A stretch of DNA of 64,000 nucleotides from Ramlibacter tataouinensis (GTDB taxonomy: Bacteria > Pseudomonadota > Gammaproteobacteria > Burkholderiales > Burkholderiaceae_C): the NCBI RefSeq assembly GCF_027941915.1, contig NZ_CP116009.1:2170001-2234000 (forward strand), written 5' to 3'. A model generated the notes under the pieces. The model saw only the letters and a list, made by a program, of their open reading frames with translations, had not been told where the DNA came from and searched no databases. This document shows, piece by piece, positions 1 through 10,200 of the stretch (its first letter is position 1; each line of letters opens with the position of its first letter). The position numbers were made by a program, and so were the translations under genes.

Positions 1-196
1 TGTCGGCCTGCGCGATCCCGAATTCCTCGCGCGGCGCCTCCTCGGGCGCGACTTCGAGGAACGGGTTGTCGCCGAGCATCTGCTCGACCTCCTGGGCCAG
101 CTCGAGCGTGGAAAGCTGCAGCAGGCGGATCGACTGCTGCAGCTGCGGCGTCAGCGCGAGGTGCTGCGAGACCCGAAGCGACAGCCCCTGCTTCAT
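1..196 (-). CDS. rpoN: RNA polymerase sigma-54 factor, N-terminal part
   Basis: This is the first 65 codons of sigma-54; the rest lies outside the window to the left. The product directs RNA polymerase to -24/-12 promoters and needs AAA+ activators to open DNA. The visible part is the glutamine-rich region I: after [11 protein letters not shown] comes [15 protein letters not shown], then an acidic stretch ([11 protein letters not shown]). That pattern is diagnostic of the activator-interaction region. It lies 22 nt downstream of lptB on the same strand, the usual lptA-lptB-rpoN order in proteobacteria. The ATG at 196 is chosen because it begins the conserved MKQ-L start. Confidence 0.95.
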   Translation of the reverse strand, partial: MKQGLSLRVSQHLALTPQLQQSIRLLQLSTLELAQEVEQMLGDNPFLEVAPEEAPREEFGIAQAD

Positions 197-218
197 GGGT
201 GCCCCCGGCGCGCCATGG

Positions 219-1007
219 CTACATTCGGAAGTGCTCGCCGAGGTAGACCCGGCGCACGTCGGCGTTGTCGACGATCTCCGAAGGCGTGCCCTGCGCCAGC
301 ACCTCGCCCTCGCTGATGATGTAGGCGTGGTCGCAGATGCCCAGCGTCTCGCGCACGTTGTGGTCGGTGATCAGCACGCCGATGCCGCGCGACTTGAGGA
401 AACCGATGATGCGCTGGATCTCGATGACGGCGATCGGGTCGATGCCGGCGAACGGCTCGTCCAGCAGGATGAAGCGCGGCTGGGTGGCCAGCGCCCGCGC
501 GATCTCGACCCGGCGGCGCTCGCCGCCGGACAGCGCCGGTGCCGGCGAGTCGCGCAGGTGGTCGACCCGCAGGTCCTGCAGCAGCGCGCTCAGGCGCTCC
601 TCGATCGCCTCCGGCGCCAGCGGCTGGCCGTCCGGGCCGCGCTGCAGCTCCAGCACCGCGCGCACGTTCTCCGCCACGTTGAGCTTGCGGAAGATCGATG
701 CCTCCTGCGGCAGGTAGGACAGGCCCAGCCGCGAGCGCCGGTGGATCGGCATGTGCTCCACGGCCCGGCCATCGATCGAGATCTCGCCGGCATCGGCGCG
801 CACCAGGCCGACGATCATGTAGAAGGAGGTGGTCTTGCCGGCGCCGTTCGGGCCCAGCAGGCCGACCACCTCGCCGTTGTCCACGCCCAGCGACACGTCC
901 TTGACCACCGCCCGGCTGCCGTAGGTCTTGCGCAGGTGGCGCGCCTCCAGCCGGCTGCGCCCGGCCGGCACCTGCGGCGTGGCCAGCGCCGCTTCGGCCA
1001 GGTCCAT
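219..1007 (-). CDS. lptB: LPS export ABC transporter ATPase LptB
   Basis: LptB is the cytoplasmic ATPase that powers the LptFG complex to extract lipopolysaccharide from the inner membrane. The 262-aa product has Walker A GPNGAGKT (residues 52-59), signature LSGGE (159-163), Walker B ILLDEP (about 180-185) and a switch histidine in ITDHN (H216). The ATG at 1007 is used. A GTG two codons earlier (1013) overlaps the lptA stop as GTGA and is an equally possible start by translational coupling. It sits between lptA and rpoN, which separates it from generic ABC ATPases. Confidence 0.95.
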   Translation of the reverse strand: MDLAEAALATPQVPAGRSRLEARHLRKTYGSRAVVKDVSLGVDNGEVVGLLGPNGAGKTTSFYMIVGLVRADAGEISIDGRAVEHMPIHRRSRLGLSYLPQEASIFRKLNVAENVRAVLELQRGPDGQPLAPEAIEERLSALLQDLRVDHLRDSPAPALSGGERRRVEIARALATQPRFILLDEPFAGIDPIAVIEIQRIIGFLKSRGIGVLITDHNVRETLGICDHAYIISEGEVLAQGTPSEIVDNADVRRVYLGEHFRM

Positions 1008-1009
1008 CT

Positions 1010-1645
1010 TCACCGCGCGTCCCCGCGCAGCGTCGTGCTCGGCCGCAGCTGGGCCGGCGGTGCGGCCGGCCGGGCGCCGGCCGCCGGCGCCGAGGCCGCA
1101 TCGCGCGGCGCCAGCACCGCGCGCACGCGGCCACCGGGCGTGGGCGAGCTCGGGCCGCCGTCGACGGTGAACACGTCGGTGGTGTTGTCGTAGGTGATCA
1201 GGCTGCCGCTGGTCTCGTCGGCCAGGGTGGCGCCGCGGTAGCGCCGCATCTCGGCGCGGCGGATGAACTTGACGCGATCGGCCTTGCCGTCGTACTCGAT
1301 CACCTCGCCTTCGCCCTCGATGTACTCGTCGACCCCCTCGCGCTTCTGGCGGAAGAAGGCCCGCTCGCCCGGCGCCGCCGTCACCACGCCGTGCTGGTAG
1401 CCCTCGGGGTCCTGCCGCACGTCGACTCGCGCGCCCCGGACCAGGATGGTGCCCTTGGTCAGCACCACCCGGCCGGTGAACACGCTGGTCTGGTTCAGGT
1501 CGTCGTAGCGCAGCGCGTCGGCCTCGACGTTCATGGGCTGGTTGCGGTCGGCCCGTTCCGCATGGACCGGCAGCGCCAGGGCGCTCAGCGCGACGACAAG
1601 GGCGGGAAGAAGGATCTTCATAAAGGCACGAATCTTGCTGGCCAT
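1010..1645 (-). CDS. lptA: LPS transport periplasmic protein LptA
   Basis: LptA forms the periplasmic bridge carrying lipopolysaccharide from LptC to LptD. From the ATG at 1645 the product is 211 aa. A hydrophobic signal peptide of about 29 residues ends in ALPVHA. The OstA/LptA beta-jellyroll domain follows ([15 protein letters not shown], then [12 protein letters not shown]). The C-terminus is Ala/Pro-rich and low in complexity. A shorter start at 1621 (MKILLPAL) would also give a signal peptide. The stop overlaps the possible GTG start of lptB. No lptC or kdsC lies upstream; the next gene is a DsbA-like protein. Confidence 0.92.
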   Translation of the reverse strand: MASKIRAFMKILLPALVVALSALALPVHAERADRNQPMNVEADALRYDDLNQTSVFTGRVVLTKGTILVRGARVDVRQDPEGYQHGVVTAAPGERAFFRQKREGVDEYIEGEGEVIEYDGKADRVKFIRRAEMRRYRGATLADETSGSLITYDNTTDVFTVDGGPSSPTPGGRVRAVLAPRDAASAPAAGARPAAPPAQLRPSTTLRGDAR

Positions 1646-1673
1646 TGTACGGGCGACCTTGGCCGGGTTCCGC

Positions 1674-1702
1674 CACAAACGAAAGGCCCGCCGAAGCGGG
1701 CC
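1674..1702 (-). terminator. Rho-independent terminator after the DsbA-like gene
   Basis: GGCCCGC (1685-1691) and GCGGGCC (1696-1702) form a 7-bp GC stem with a CGAA tetraloop. On the minus strand the stem is followed by the T-rich run TTTCGTTTG. It lies 30 nt past the stop of the DsbA-like gene and upstream of lptA, so it should separate the argS-SPOR-dsbA transcript from lptA-lptB-rpoN. Confidence 0.75.
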
Positions 1703-1731
1703 GGTGCGGCGGACAGGCAGGCGCCGGCCGA

Positions 1732-2382
1732 TCAGCGCGCCTTGCGGGCCTCGGCGATCAGGAACTCGGCGACCTGCACGGCGCGCGGCATGCTGCCGGC
1801 CATGGAGCCGTCGGTGTACCAGCGGCCGGCGACGCCGAGCGCGGGCACGCCCTCGACCTTGTACGCGTCCTGCAGCTGGGCGGCCTTGCGCGCCTTGGTC
1901 GAGACGCCGAAGGAGTTGTAGGTCTCCTGGAACTTCGCCTTGTCCAGGCCGTTCTTGGCCGCCCAGTCGAGGATCGGGCCTTCCTTGTCCAGCGGCTGGC
2001 GCTCGACGTGGATGGCGTGGAACACCTTGCGATGCAGCTGGTCGAGCTTGCTCATGGCTTCCAGCGTGTAGAACAGGCGCTGCTGCGGCACGAAGCTGTC
2101 GCGGAAGGCGACCGGCACCCGGCGCAGCACCACGTCCGCCGGCAGGCGCTTCTGCCAGGCCTCCAGCTGCGGCTCGAAGGCATTGCAGTGCGGGCAGGCG
2201 TACCAGAAGAATTCCACCACCTCGACCTTGCCGGTGGGCGCTTCGGTCGACGCGCGCTTGTCCAGCGTCTTGTAGTCGGCGCCGTCCTCCGGCTTCTGCT
2301 GGGCCCAGGCCAGCGGCGCCAGGCCCAGGCCGGCGGCGGCAACGGCGCAGGCGGCGCCCGCGGAGAACTCACGTCGGTTCAT
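1732..2382 (-). CDS. dsbA: Thiol:disulfide interchange protein, DsbA family
   Basis: A periplasmic thioredoxin-fold oxidase that introduces disulfides into exported proteins. It is 216 aa, near the usual DsbA length. An N-terminal signal ([18 protein letters not shown], cleavage near AWA-QQ) carries a twin-arginine-like RRxF start, so either Sec or Tat export is possible. The active site is FFWYACPHC with C63 and C66 (CPHC, as in E. coli DsbA), and VEGVPAL supplies the cis-proline loop. It lies downstream of argS and the SPOR gene on the same strand. The dsbA symbol is given at family level. Confidence 0.9.
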   Translation of the reverse strand: MNRREFSAGAACAVAAAGLGLAPLAWAQQKPEDGADYKTLDKRASTEAPTGKVEVVEFFWYACPHCNAFEPQLEAWQKRLPADVVLRRVPVAFRDSFVPQQRLFYTLEAMSKLDQLHRKVFHAIHVERQPLDKEGPILDWAAKNGLDKAKFQETYNSFGVSTKARKAAQLQDAYKVEGVPALGVAGRWYTDGSMAGSMPRAVQVAEFLIAEARKAR

Positions 2383-2447
2383 GTCGGTCTTTCACTCCTT
2401 GAGTTGGGCTCAGAGCGCGGCGCCCGGGACTTGGTTCCCGCCGGCCG

Positions 2448-3065
2448 TCAGCGCTGCACGCGCACCAGGGCCGTCTCCAGGCCGACGGCATCGAGCTTTT
2501 CCTTGCTGCGGTCGGCGTCGTCCTTGCGCTCGAACGGACCGACCCGCACGCGGAACACCTGGCGGCCGGACTGCTCGCGCTCGGTGACGCGCGCCTCGAC
2601 CCCCATCAGCGACAGCTTGGCGCGCTGGGTCTCGGCGTCCTCGGCGGTGCGGAAGGCACCCACCTGCACGAAATAGAGGAAGGGGTCGGCCGCCGGAGCG
2701 GCCGAGCGGGCAGCGGCGAAGTCGCCCAGCGGGTCGGCCGAACCGGACGCGCCGGGCGCGGGCTTGCCCGTCACCGCCGGCGGCGCGGAGACCGGGCCCG
2801 CATCGGCCGGCGCCGCCGGCGCTGCCGGCGGCAGCGGCTTGGCCGGGTTCTTGCCGTACAACGGCGCGTTCGGATCCCAGTCCTTGTTCTTCTTGGTCTC
2901 GGCCGCGTCCTGCTCGGCCGTGCGGCCGGTGTGCTTGCTGACGAAGGGTACCGGCACCTTGGTGACGTAGACCGCCACCGCCAGCGCGGCGCCCAGCCCG
3001 ATCAGGACCCCGATCACGAGGCCGACCAGCAGATTGCCGCGCTGTCTTTTCAATTTCCTGCTCAC
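2448..3065 (-). CDS. SPOR-domain cell-division/envelope protein (FtsN-like)
   Basis: A 205-aa bitopic membrane protein. A short basic cytoplasmic tail ([10 protein letters not shown]) precedes one transmembrane helix (about residues 11-34). A Pro/Ala-rich periplasmic linker follows, then a C-terminal SPOR domain (about 128-203, starting [17 protein letters not shown]). SPOR domains bind denuded septal peptidoglycan, so a role at the division site is likely; FtsN itself cannot be claimed from sequence alone. Its start overlaps the argS stop by 4 nt (ATGA), so the two are translationally coupled. Confidence 0.88.
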   Translation of the reverse strand: MSRKLKRQRGNLLVGLVIGVLIGLGAALAVAVYVTKVPVPFVSKHTGRTAEQDAAETKKNKDWDPNAPLYGKNPAKPLPPAAPAAPADAGPVSAPPAVTGKPAPGASGSADPLGDFAAARSAAPAADPFLYFVQVGAFRTAEDAETQRAKLSLMGVEARVTEREQSGRQVFRVRVGPFERKDDADRSKEKLDAVGLETALVRVQR

Positions 3066-4735
3066 ATCTTCTCCGGGGCGCCGACGCCGAGCAGCGCCAG
3101 CCCGTTGCGCAGCACCTGCGCGGTGGCTGCCACCAGCGCCAGCCGCGCCCGCTTCAGCGACTCGTCATCCACCAGGATGCGCTCGGCATCATAGTAGGAG
3201 TGGTAGCTGCTCGCGAGCTCGCGCAGGTAGAAGGTCACGTCGTGCGGCGCGAAGTCGGCCGCGGCGGCGGCCAGCATGTCGGGGTACTTCGCCAGCGCCA
3301 GCATCAGGGACAGCGCCGCCGGGCTGTCCAGCGCCGACAGGTCGGCGCCGGCCAGCGTCGCCGCGTCGCCCCCCCACGCCGCCAGCACCGAGCAGATGCG
3401 GGCATGGGCGTACTGCACGTAATAGACCGGGTTGTCGTTGTTCTGCGCCAGCGCCAGGTCGACGTCGAACACGTATTCGGTGTCGGGCTTGCGCGACAGC
3501 AGGAAGAAGCGCACCGCGTCCTTGCTGGTCCACTCGATCAGGTCGCGCAACGTCACGTAGCTGCCGGCGCGCTTGGAGATCTTGACCTCCTGGCCGCCGC
3601 GCATGACGCGCACCATGGTGTGCAGCACGTAGTCCGGGTAGCCGGCCGGGATGCCGGCGCCGGCCGCCTGCAGGCCGGCGCGCACCCGCGCGATGGTGCC
3701 GTGGTGGTCGGTGCCCTGAATGTTCACTGCCTTGCGGAAGCCCCGCTCCCACTTGCTGATGTGGTAGGCCACGTCCGGCACGAAGTAGGTGAAGCTGCCG
3801 TCGGACTTGCGCATCACGCGGTCCTTGTCGTCGCCGTAGTCGGTCGACTTCAGCCACAGCGCGCCGTCCTGCTCGTAGGTCTTGCCGGCCTCCTGCAGCC
3901 GGCGCACCGTGGCATCGACCTTGCCGCTGGTGTACAGGCTCGACTCCAGGTAGTAGTGGTCGAACTTGACGGCGAAGGCCTGCAGGTCCAGGTCCTGCTC
4001 GTGGCGCAGGTAGGCCACCGCGAACTGGCGCATGCCGTCCAGGTCGTCGACGTCGCCGGAGGCGGTGAATTCGCGGTCGTCCGCCTTCACGGTCTTGCCC
4101 GCCAGGAAGTCCTGCGCGATGTCGGCGATGTAGTCGCCGTTGTAGGCGGACTCGGGCCAGCCGGCATCGCCGGGCTTCAGGCCGCGCGCGCGCGACTGCA
4201 CGGACAGCGCCAGGGTGGCGATCTGCACGCCGGCGTCGTTGTAGTAGAACTCGCGCCAGACGTCCCAGCCCTGGCTGGCGTACAGGTTGCAGATCGCGTC
4301 GCCCAGCGCGGCCTGGCGGCCGTGACCCACGTGCAGCGGGCCGGTGGGATTGGCCGAGACGAACTCCACCATCATGCGCTGGCCGCTGGCCGGCCGCTGG
4401 CCGAAGCGGGCGCCGGCCTGCAGCACCTCGCGCACCACCTGCTGCTTGGCGGCGGGCTTGAGGCGGATGTTCAGGAAGCCGGGCCCGGCGATCTCGACTG
4501 CATCGACCCAGCGCTGGAAAGCGGGCGACGGCAGCAGTTCGGCCTTGAGGCTCTCGGCCACCTGCCGCGGGTTGAGCTTGAGCGGCTTGGCCAGTTGCAT
4601 GGCCGCGGTGCACGCCAGGTCGCCGTGCGCCGCCGCCTTGGGCGACTCGAACGCAGCCTTCGCGCCGGCGCCCGGCGACAGGCGGTCCAGCCCGGACGCG
4701 AGTGCGCCGAGCAATTCTTCTTTCACAAGGAGCAT
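3062..4735 (-). CDS. argS: Arginyl-tRNA synthetase
   Basis: A class I aminoacyl-tRNA synthetase that charges tRNA-Arg. The 557-aa product has the N-terminal additional domain, the HIGH-type motif in [18 protein letters not shown], a KMSKS-equivalent region ([12 protein letters not shown]) and a C-terminal DALR anticodon-binding domain. Length and motif order are typical. It is the first gene of the argS-SPOR-dsbA run, and nothing looks unusual in it. Confidence 0.97.
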   Translation of the reverse strand: MLLVKEELLGALASGLDRLSPGAGAKAAFESPKAAAHGDLACTAAMQLAKPLKLNPRQVAESLKAELLPSPAFQRWVDAVEIAGPGFLNIRLKPAAKQQVVREVLQAGARFGQRPASGQRMMVEFVSANPTGPLHVGHGRQAALGDAICNLYASQGWDVWREFYYNDAGVQIATLALSVQSRARGLKPGDAGWPESAYNGDYIADIAQDFLAGKTVKADDREFTASGDVDDLDGMRQFAVAYLRHEQDLDLQAFAVKFDHYYLESSLYTSGKVDATVRRLQEAGKTYEQDGALWLKSTDYGDDKDRVMRKSDGSFTYFVPDVAYHISKWERGFRKAVNIQGTDHHGTIARVRAGLQAAGAGIPAGYPDYVLHTMVRVMRGGQEVKISKRAGSYVTLRDLIEWTSKDAVRFFLLSRKPDTEYVFDVDLALAQNNDNPVYYVQYAHARICSVLAAWGGDAATLAGADLSALDSPAALSLMLALAKYPDMLAAAAADFAPHDVTFYLRELASSYHSYYDAERILVDDESLKRARLALVAATAQVLRNGLALLGVGAPEKM

Positions 4736-4792
4736 CGAGGGATTCTAAGGAGGCAGGCGATCCGACGCCCCGCGCCGGCCGGCCCCCGGCGG

Positions 4793-5245
4793 TCAGCCGC
4801 CGTACCCGCGCGCCAGGAACACCGCGGGCAGCGGGATGAAGGGCACGATGTGGGCCTGCCACATCACCCAACGCCGCACCGCCCGCACCTCCTCGGCCGC
4901 CGGCAGGCTGCCGTCGGCGCGCAGCGCCTTGCGCCAGGCCAGGAAGCGCAGGGTCGGCCGGATCGACATCAGGCCGACGGTCGCGAACAGGCCGACCTTG
5001 GTCCACAGCAGCCAGTTGCCGCCGTACCAGGCGGCGCCCTTGGCGCCCAGGAAGATGCGCGCCAGCCCGGTGGCCAGCACGGCGAGCGCGGCGATGCCGT
5101 AGATGCGGTCCACGGTCACCAGCCGCTCGACCACGGTGGCGTTGAACCATTCGGGACGGCACAGCGCCGTCTCGCTGGTCAGGAACACCACCAGGGCCAG
5201 GAAGGCCGAGATGTGCAGGTAGGCGAGCAGGGCTTCGAGGGTCAT
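4793..5245 (-). CDS. DUF2214 family integral membrane protein
   Basis: A 150-aa protein with four predicted membrane helices (about 6-24, 46-66, 80-95, 130-148). The N-terminus MTLEALLAYLHISAF and internal GLMSIRPTLRFLAWR match the DUF2214 family, which has no assigned function. The start ATG (5245-5243) overlaps the stop of the upstream LysR gene by 4 nt, so the two form one transcriptional unit. Function is unknown. Confidence 0.8.
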   Translation of the reverse strand: MTLEALLAYLHISAFLALVVFLTSETALCRPEWFNATVVERLVTVDRIYGIAALAVLATGLARIFLGAKGAAWYGGNWLLWTKVGLFATVGLMSIRPTLRFLAWRKALRADGSLPAAEEVRAVRRWVMWQAHIVPFIPLPAVFLARGYGG

Positions 5246-6177
5246 GGTGGGGTCGGGGCGCCTTCGCGCCAGAAGTCGGGCCGGCTGAAATGCTGCTTGA
5301 GGAACTCGATCCACAGCCGCACCCGCACCGGCAGGTGCTTGCGCTGCGGGAAAACGGCGTAGATGCCGTTGGGCGGGGCGGCGTAGTCGGCCAGCACCTC
5401 GACCAGCCGGCCGGCCTGCAGGTCCTCCTCGACCTCCCAGGTGCTGCGCCAGGCGATGCCCCAGCCGCGCAGGCACCAGTCGTGCAGCACCTGGCCGTCG
5501 GAGCAGTCGAGCGGGCCGCCGGGACGGAAGTGGACGACCTCGCGGCCGTCGCCCTTGGGCACTGTGAATGCCCAGCCGCGCACTTGCGAAGCCTCGCTCG
5601 ACAGCAGCAGGCAGTGGAAGCGCGCCAGGTCGCTGGGCTGCTGCGGCGTGCCGTGGCGCGCCAGGTAGCCGGGGGTGGCGACGCACAGGCGCCGGTTGTC
5701 GGCCATGCGCACGCTCACCAGCGAGGAGTCGGGCAGGTCGCCCACCCGCACGGCGCAGTCGTAGCCCTCGCCCGCCAGGTCGACCACCCGGTCGCTGAGG
5801 TTGAGCGAGATGGTCACGTCCTGGTGCAGTTCGCGAAAGCGCGGCACCAGCGGCGCCACGTGGCGGCGGCCGAAGCCGGCCGGCGCGGTGATGCGCAGGT
5901 GGCCGCTGGCCTTGACGCCGCCCGCGCTGACGCTGGCCTCGGCGTTGGCCAGATCGGCCAGCAGGCGCTGGCAATCCTCAAGGAAGGCGCTGCCCTCATG
6001 CGTCAACGTCAGGCGCCGGGTGGTGCGCACCAGCAGCTTGACGCCCAGCCGTTCCTCCAGCCCGTCGAGCCGCCGGCCCATGATGGCCGGCGCCACGCCC
6101 TCGGCCTTGGCGGCGGCCGTCAGGCTGCCGCGGGTGGCGACCGAGACGAAGGACTCGAGTTGCTTGAGCTTGTCCAT
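5242..6177 (-). CDS. LysR-family transcriptional regulator
   Basis: A 311-aa regulator with an N-terminal winged helix-turn-helix (MDKLKQLESFVSVATRGSLT, about 1-60). The C-terminal type 2 periplasmic-binding-like effector domain includes SGHLRITAPAGFGRRHVAPL and YDCAVRVGDLPDSSL, typical of the CrgA/AaeR-like branch. It is divergent from malate synthase G across a 158-bp intergenic region, the usual arrangement for a LysR protein controlling its neighbour, and it is coupled to the DUF2214 gene downstream. The effector cannot be read from sequence. Confidence 0.9.
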   Translation of the reverse strand: MDKLKQLESFVSVATRGSLTAAAKAEGVAPAIMGRRLDGLEERLGVKLLVRTTRRLTLTHEGSAFLEDCQRLLADLANAEASVSAGGVKASGHLRITAPAGFGRRHVAPLVPRFRELHQDVTISLNLSDRVVDLAGEGYDCAVRVGDLPDSSLVSVRMADNRRLCVATPGYLARHGTPQQPSDLARFHCLLLSSEASQVRGWAFTVPKGDGREVVHFRPGGPLDCSDGQVLHDWCLRGWGIAWRSTWEVEEDLQAGRLVEVLADYAAPPNGIYAVFPQRKHLPVRVRLWIEFLKQHFSRPDFWREGAPTPP

Positions 6178-6335
6178 CCCCGTCCATTATGGGCGGATTA
6201 GCTGCGCTCAGGTCATGAATCAAATCACTTGTCGGGCTCTAAACCTTCGGCGCAGGTTGGAATAAATTCGACGCATGGTCGCGCGGCTGCCCGCGGGCCG
6301 TCCCCTTGCCACCCCACGACAGGAGAGTTTTGTCC

Positions 6336-8531
6336 ATGAACGCCCGCACGTCCGCCCACCGCCTGCAGGTCGCCACCGAGCTGCACCGCTTCATCGAGGA
6401 CCAGGTGCTGCCGGGCACCGGCGTCGATGCCGCCGCGTTCTGGCAGGGCTTCGATGCGCTGGTGCACGACCTGGCGCCGAAGAACCAGGCGCTGCTGGCC
6501 GAGCGCGACCGGCTGCAGGCCGAGCTGGACCAATGGCACCGGGCGCACCCGGGCCCGGTGCAGGACGTCCAGGCCTACCGCGCCTTCCTCGAGCAGATCG
6601 GCTACCTGGTGCCGCAGCCGGCCGGCGTGCAGGCCAGCACCGCCAACGTCGATGCCGAGCTGGCGCTGCAGGCCGGCCCGCAATTGGTGGTGCCGATCCT
6701 GAACGCGCGCTACGCGTTGAATGCCGCCAACGCCCGCTGGGGTTCACTCTACGACGCGCTGTACGGCACCGACGCCATTCCCGAGAGCGGCGGCGCCGAG
6801 AAGGGCCCGGGCTACAACGAGGTGCGCGGCGCCCGGGTGATCGACTACGCGCGCGGCGTGCTGGACCAGGCCGCGCCGCTGGCCCAGGGCTCGCACCGCG
6901 ACGCCACCGGCTATCGCGTCGAGGGCGGCGCGCTGGTGGTCGCACTGAAGGGCGGCGCCAGCACCGGGCTGAAGGATGCCGCCCAGTTCGCCGGCTACCA
7001 GGGCGAAGCCGGCTCGCCCTCCTCCGTGCTGCTCAAGCACCACGGCATCCACCTGGACATCCTGATCGACCGCAGCACGCCGATCGGCCGCGGCGACGCC
7101 GCCGGCATCACCGACGTGGTGCTGGAGGCGGCGCTGTCCACCATCCTGGACCTGGAGGACTCGGTCGCCGTCGTCGATGCGCAGGACAAGGTGCTGGCCT
7201 ACCGCAACTGGCTGGGCATCCTCAAGGGCGACCTGACCGAGCAGGTGAGCAAGGGCGGACGCACCTTCACCCGCGGCCTGAACGCCGACCGCGTGTACAC
7301 CGCGCCGGACGGCCGCGGCACGGTGGCGCTGCACGGCCGCTCGCTGCTGTTCGTGCGCAACGTCGGCCACCTGATGACGAACCCCGCCATCCTGTGGGGC
7401 GACGGCCAGGAGATCCCGGAGGGCATCCTCGATGCGGTGGTGACCACGGCGATTGCCGTGCACGACCTCAAGGGCCACGGCGTCAACGGGATCCGCAACT
7501 CGCGCACCGGCTCGGTCTACATCGTCAAGCCCAAGATGCACGGACCGCGCGAAGTGGCGTTCGCCAGCGAACTGTTCGGCCGGGTCGAGCAACTGCTCGG
7601 GCTGCCCGCCAACACCGTCAAGCTGGGCATCATGGACGAGGAGCGCCGCACCAGCGTCAACCTGCAGGCCTGCATCGCCGAGGCGTCGGCGCGCGTGGCC
7701 TTCATCAACACGGGCTTCCTCGATCGCACCGGCGACGAGATGCACACCGCCATGCTGGCCGGCCCGATGTTCCGCAAGGGCGACATGAAGTCGAGCGCCT
7801 GGATCCAGGCCTACGAGAAGAACAACGTGCTGGTGGGATTGGCCTGCGGCCTGCGCGGCCGGGCCCAGATCGGCAAGGGCATGTGGGCCATGCCGGACCT
7901 GATGGCCGCCATGCTGGAGCAGAAGGTCGGCCACCCCAAGGCCGGCGCCAACACCGCCTGGGTGCCCTCGCCCACCGCCGCCACGCTGCACGCCCTGCAC
8001 TACCACCAGGTCGACGTCGCTGCGGTGCAGCGCGAGCTGGAAAAGATCGACGCCGCCGGCGAGCGCGAGGCCCTGCTGGCTGGACTGCTGCAGGTGCCGG
8101 TGGCACCGGAAGCGAAATGGACGGCCGAAGAGCGCCAGCAGGAGCTGGACAACAACGTGCAGGGCATCCTGGGCTACGTGGTGCGCTGGATCGACCAGGG
8201 CGTGGGCTGCTCCAAGGTGCCCGACATCCACAACGTCGGCCTGATGGAAGACCGCGCCACCCTGCGCATCTCCAGCCAGCACATCGCCAACTGGCTGCTG
8301 CACGGCGTGGTCAGCGAGCAGCAGGTGCGCGAGACCTTCCAGCGCATGGCCGCCGTGGTCGACCAGCAGAACGCCGGCGACCCGCTGTACCTGCCGATGG
8401 CCGGCAACTGGGACACCTCGTACGCCTACCGCGCCGCGCTCGACCTCGTGTTCAAGGGCAAGGAGCAGCCCTCCGGCTACACCGAGCCGCTGCTGCATGC
8501 CTGGCGGCTGAAGGTGAAAGCCAGTCGTTGA
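6336..8531 (+). CDS. glcB: Malate synthase G
   Basis: Condenses glyoxylate with acetyl-CoA to malate, feeding two-carbon units from glycolate or acetate metabolism into the TCA cycle. The product is 731 aa, close to the about 723 aa of malate synthase G and far longer than isoform A. Markers are the catalytic arginine region [28 protein letters not shown], and the C-terminal [20 protein letters not shown] with the catalytic aspartate. The start is set by AGGAGAG at 6321-6327, 9 nt before the ATG. A LysR gene is divergent from it. Its stop codon lies inside the first of several 3' hairpins. Confidence 0.97.
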   Translation: MNARTSAHRLQVATELHRFIEDQVLPGTGVDAAAFWQGFDALVHDLAPKNQALLAERDRLQAELDQWHRAHPGPVQDVQAYRAFLEQIGYLVPQPAGVQASTANVDAELALQAGPQLVVPILNARYALNAANARWGSLYDALYGTDAIPESGGAEKGPGYNEVRGARVIDYARGVLDQAAPLAQGSHRDATGYRVEGGALVVALKGGASTGLKDAAQFAGYQGEAGSPSSVLLKHHGIHLDILIDRSTPIGRGDAAGITDVVLEAALSTILDLEDSVAVVDAQDKVLAYRNWLGILKGDLTEQVSKGGRTFTRGLNADRVYTAPDGRGTVALHGRSLLFVRNVGHLMTNPAILWGDGQEIPEGILDAVVTTAIAVHDLKGHGVNGIRNSRTGSVYIVKPKMHGPREVAFASELFGRVEQLLGLPANTVKLGIMDEERRTSVNLQACIAEASARVAFINTGFLDRTGDEMHTAMLAGPMFRKGDMKSSAWIQAYEKNNVLVGLACGLRGRAQIGKGMWAMPDLMAAMLEQKVGHPKAGANTAWVPSPTAATLHALHYHQVDVAAVQRELEKIDAAGEREALLAGLLQVPVAPEAKWTAEERQQELDNNVQGILGYVVRWIDQGVGCSKVPDIHNVGLMEDRATLRISSQHIANWLLHGVVSEQQVRETFQRMAAVVDQQNAGDPLYLPMAGNWDTSYAYRAALDLVFKGKEQPSGYTEPLLHAWRLKVKASR

Positions 8532-8663
8532 AGAATCGCTACGCGATTCTTCAACGGGTACCTCGATCAGTGTGAAGAGGCCCGGCAAAGCCGGATCCTC
8601 TTCACAGGAAAGACCGCGCTGCATGCTATTCCGCGCGGTCCGCTAGCGGCGCAGGAGCGCCGC
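8528..8663. repeat. Cluster of four hairpins between convergent glcB and livF
   Basis: Four inverted repeats follow one another. (1) TTGAAGAATCGC, loop TAC, GCGATTCTTCAA (8528-8554), a perfect 12-bp stem containing the glcB stop. (2) TGTGAAGAGG with CCTCTTCACA (8571-8606), plus an inner 5-bp stem with an AAA loop. (3) GACCGCGC with GCGCGGTC (8612-8640). (4) GCGGCGC, AGGA, GCGCCGC (8646-8663). None has a clear T-tract, so they may block exonucleases or terminate transcription in either direction. The first probably ends or stabilises the glcB mRNA. Confidence 0.7.
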
Positions 8664-8679
8664 CATCTTCACGGCCGCA

Positions 8680-9438
8680 TCAAATCGCCAGGTACTGGTG
8701 GCGCAACTCGGCGTTGTCGATCACGTCGCGCGCGGTGCCGTCGAACACCACCTCGCCCATGTCCAGGATCACCGCCCGGTTGGCCAGGTGCAGCGCCGCG
8801 ATCGCGTTCTGCTCGACGATGATGGTGGTCAGCCCCAGCGCCTTGATCTCCTGCAGGATCTTCTCGATCTCCTGCACGATCACCGGCGCCAGCCCCTCGT
8901 AGGGCTCGTCCAGCAGCAGCAGCTTGACCTCGCGCGCCAGCGCGCGCGCCACGGCCAGCATTTGCTGCTCGCCGCCGGACAGGGTCACGGCTTCCTGCCG
9001 GCGCCGCTCGGCCAGGCGCGGGAAGTGGCTGTAGATGCGCTCGAGCGACCAGCCGCGCGGCGGCTCGATCCGGGCCAGCTGCAGGTTCTCCTCCACCGTC
9101 AGCCCGCCGATGATGCGGCGGTCCTCCGGCACCAGCCCGACGCCCAGGCGAGCCGCCTGCCAGGCCGCCAGCGGGTGCAGCGCCTGGCCGGCCAGCCAGA
9201 CCTCGCCGCTGCGCAGCTGCGGGTCGGCCAGCCGGGCGATGGTGCGCAGGGTCGAGGTCTTGCCGGCGCCGTTGCGCCCCAGCAGGGCCACGATCTCGCC
9301 CTCGTGGACGTCGAAACCGACGCCCTGCACCACGTAGCTCTGCCCGTAGAAGGCGTGCAGGTTGCGGCAGGAGAAGAAGGCCGGCGGCGAAACCGCGGCG
9401 GCCGCCGCCTCGCGCTCGGGGGTGGTGACCGCGTTCAC
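8680..9438 (-). CDS. livF: Branched-chain amino acid ABC transporter ATPase LivF
   Basis: One of the two ATPases of a HAAT-type importer. The 252-aa product has Walker A LGRNGAGKTST, signature LSGGEQQMLAVARAL and Walker B LLLLDEPYEGLAP; the last is characteristic of LivF. It ends the operon livK-livH-livM-livG-livF. Its start overlaps the livG stop by 4 nt. Substrate is inferred from family only; such systems also take up amides, urea or aromatic acids. Confidence 0.93.
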   Translation of the reverse strand: MNAVTTPEREAAAAAVSPPAFFSCRNLHAFYGQSYVVQGVGFDVHEGEIVALLGRNGAGKTSTLRTIARLADPQLRSGEVWLAGQALHPLAAWQAARLGVGLVPEDRRIIGGLTVEENLQLARIEPPRGWSLERIYSHFPRLAERRRQEAVTLSGGEQQMLAVARALAREVKLLLLDEPYEGLAPVIVQEIEKILQEIKALGLTTIIVEQNAIAALHLANRAVILDMGEVVFDGTARDVIDNAELRHQYLAI

Positions 9439-10190
9439 AGGTGGGCGCCTCCCAGGTAAGCCTGCTTGACCCGCTCGTCGCCCTTGATGGCCAGCGGATC
9501 ACCTTCGGCGATGACGGTGCCCTGCGCCATCACGCTGATGCGCCGGGCCAGCGAGAACACCACGTGCATGTCGTGCTCGATGATGACCTTGGTGACCTTG
9601 CCGTGGCCCACGCGCTGCAGCAGGTCGATGGTGTTGTTGGTGTCGGCGCGCGACATGCCTGCGGTCGGCTCGTCCATCAGCAGCAGGCGCGGCTCCTGCA
9701 CCAGGCACATGGCCAGTTCCAGCCGGCGCTTGTCGCCGCGCGACAGGTTGCCGGCAACCGCGCGGCGCTTGCCAACCAGGCCGACGTCCTCGAGCGCCGC
9801 TTCGGCCCGCTCCAGCACCTCGGCCTGGGTGTCTGCGCGCGGCCAGGCGTTGAAGGCGAAGGCGCCGTCGCGCCGCGCCAGCGCCGGGATCACCACGTTC
9901 TCCAGCACGCTCAGGTCGCCGAAGATCTCGGGCGTCTGGAACACGCGCGCCACGCCGGTCTGGTTGATCTCGTGCGGCGCCAGCCCGACCAGCGACTTGC
10001 CGTCGAAGGTGACCGAGCCGCTGTCGGGCGCGAGGCGGCCGACGAAGCAGTTGAGCAGCGTGGACTTGCCGGCGCCGTTGGGTCCGATGATGGCGTGCAC
10101 GCTGCCTTCCTCGACCGCGAGGTTGACGTCGTTCAGCGCCTTCAGCCCGGCGAAGCTCTTGCTCACGCCCTTGACGTGGAGGATGGCCAC
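9435..10190 (-). CDS. livG: Branched-chain amino acid ABC transporter ATPase LivG
   Basis: The second ATPase of the importer, 251 aa from a GTG start at 10190 (VAILHVKGVSKSFAGLKAL). Walker A is IGPNGAGKSTLLN, the signature is the LivG-like variant LSRGDKRRLELAM, and Walker B is LLLMDEPTAGM. Upstream in-frame residues are Arg/Pro-rich and overlap livM, so the GTG, preceded by GAGG about 7 nt away, is the better start. It lies 10 nt after livM. Confidence 0.92.
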   Translation of the reverse strand: MAILHVKGVSKSFAGLKALNDVNLAVEEGSVHAIIGPNGAGKSTLLNCFVGRLAPDSGSVTFDGKSLVGLAPHEINQTGVARVFQTPEIFGDLSVLENVVIPALARRDGAFAFNAWPRADTQAEVLERAEAALEDVGLVGKRRAVAGNLSRGDKRRLELAMCLVQEPRLLLMDEPTAGMSRADTNNTIDLLQRVGHGKVTKVIIEHDMHVVFSLARRISVMAQGTVIAEGDPLAIKGDERVKQAYLGGAHL

Positions 10191-10200
10191 GGCTTGCCTC

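Noticed and set aside
6744..8624. Long minus-strand open frame opposite malate synthase G
   Set aside because: Composition is typical of an antisense shadow, and the plus-strand product matches malate synthase G throughout.
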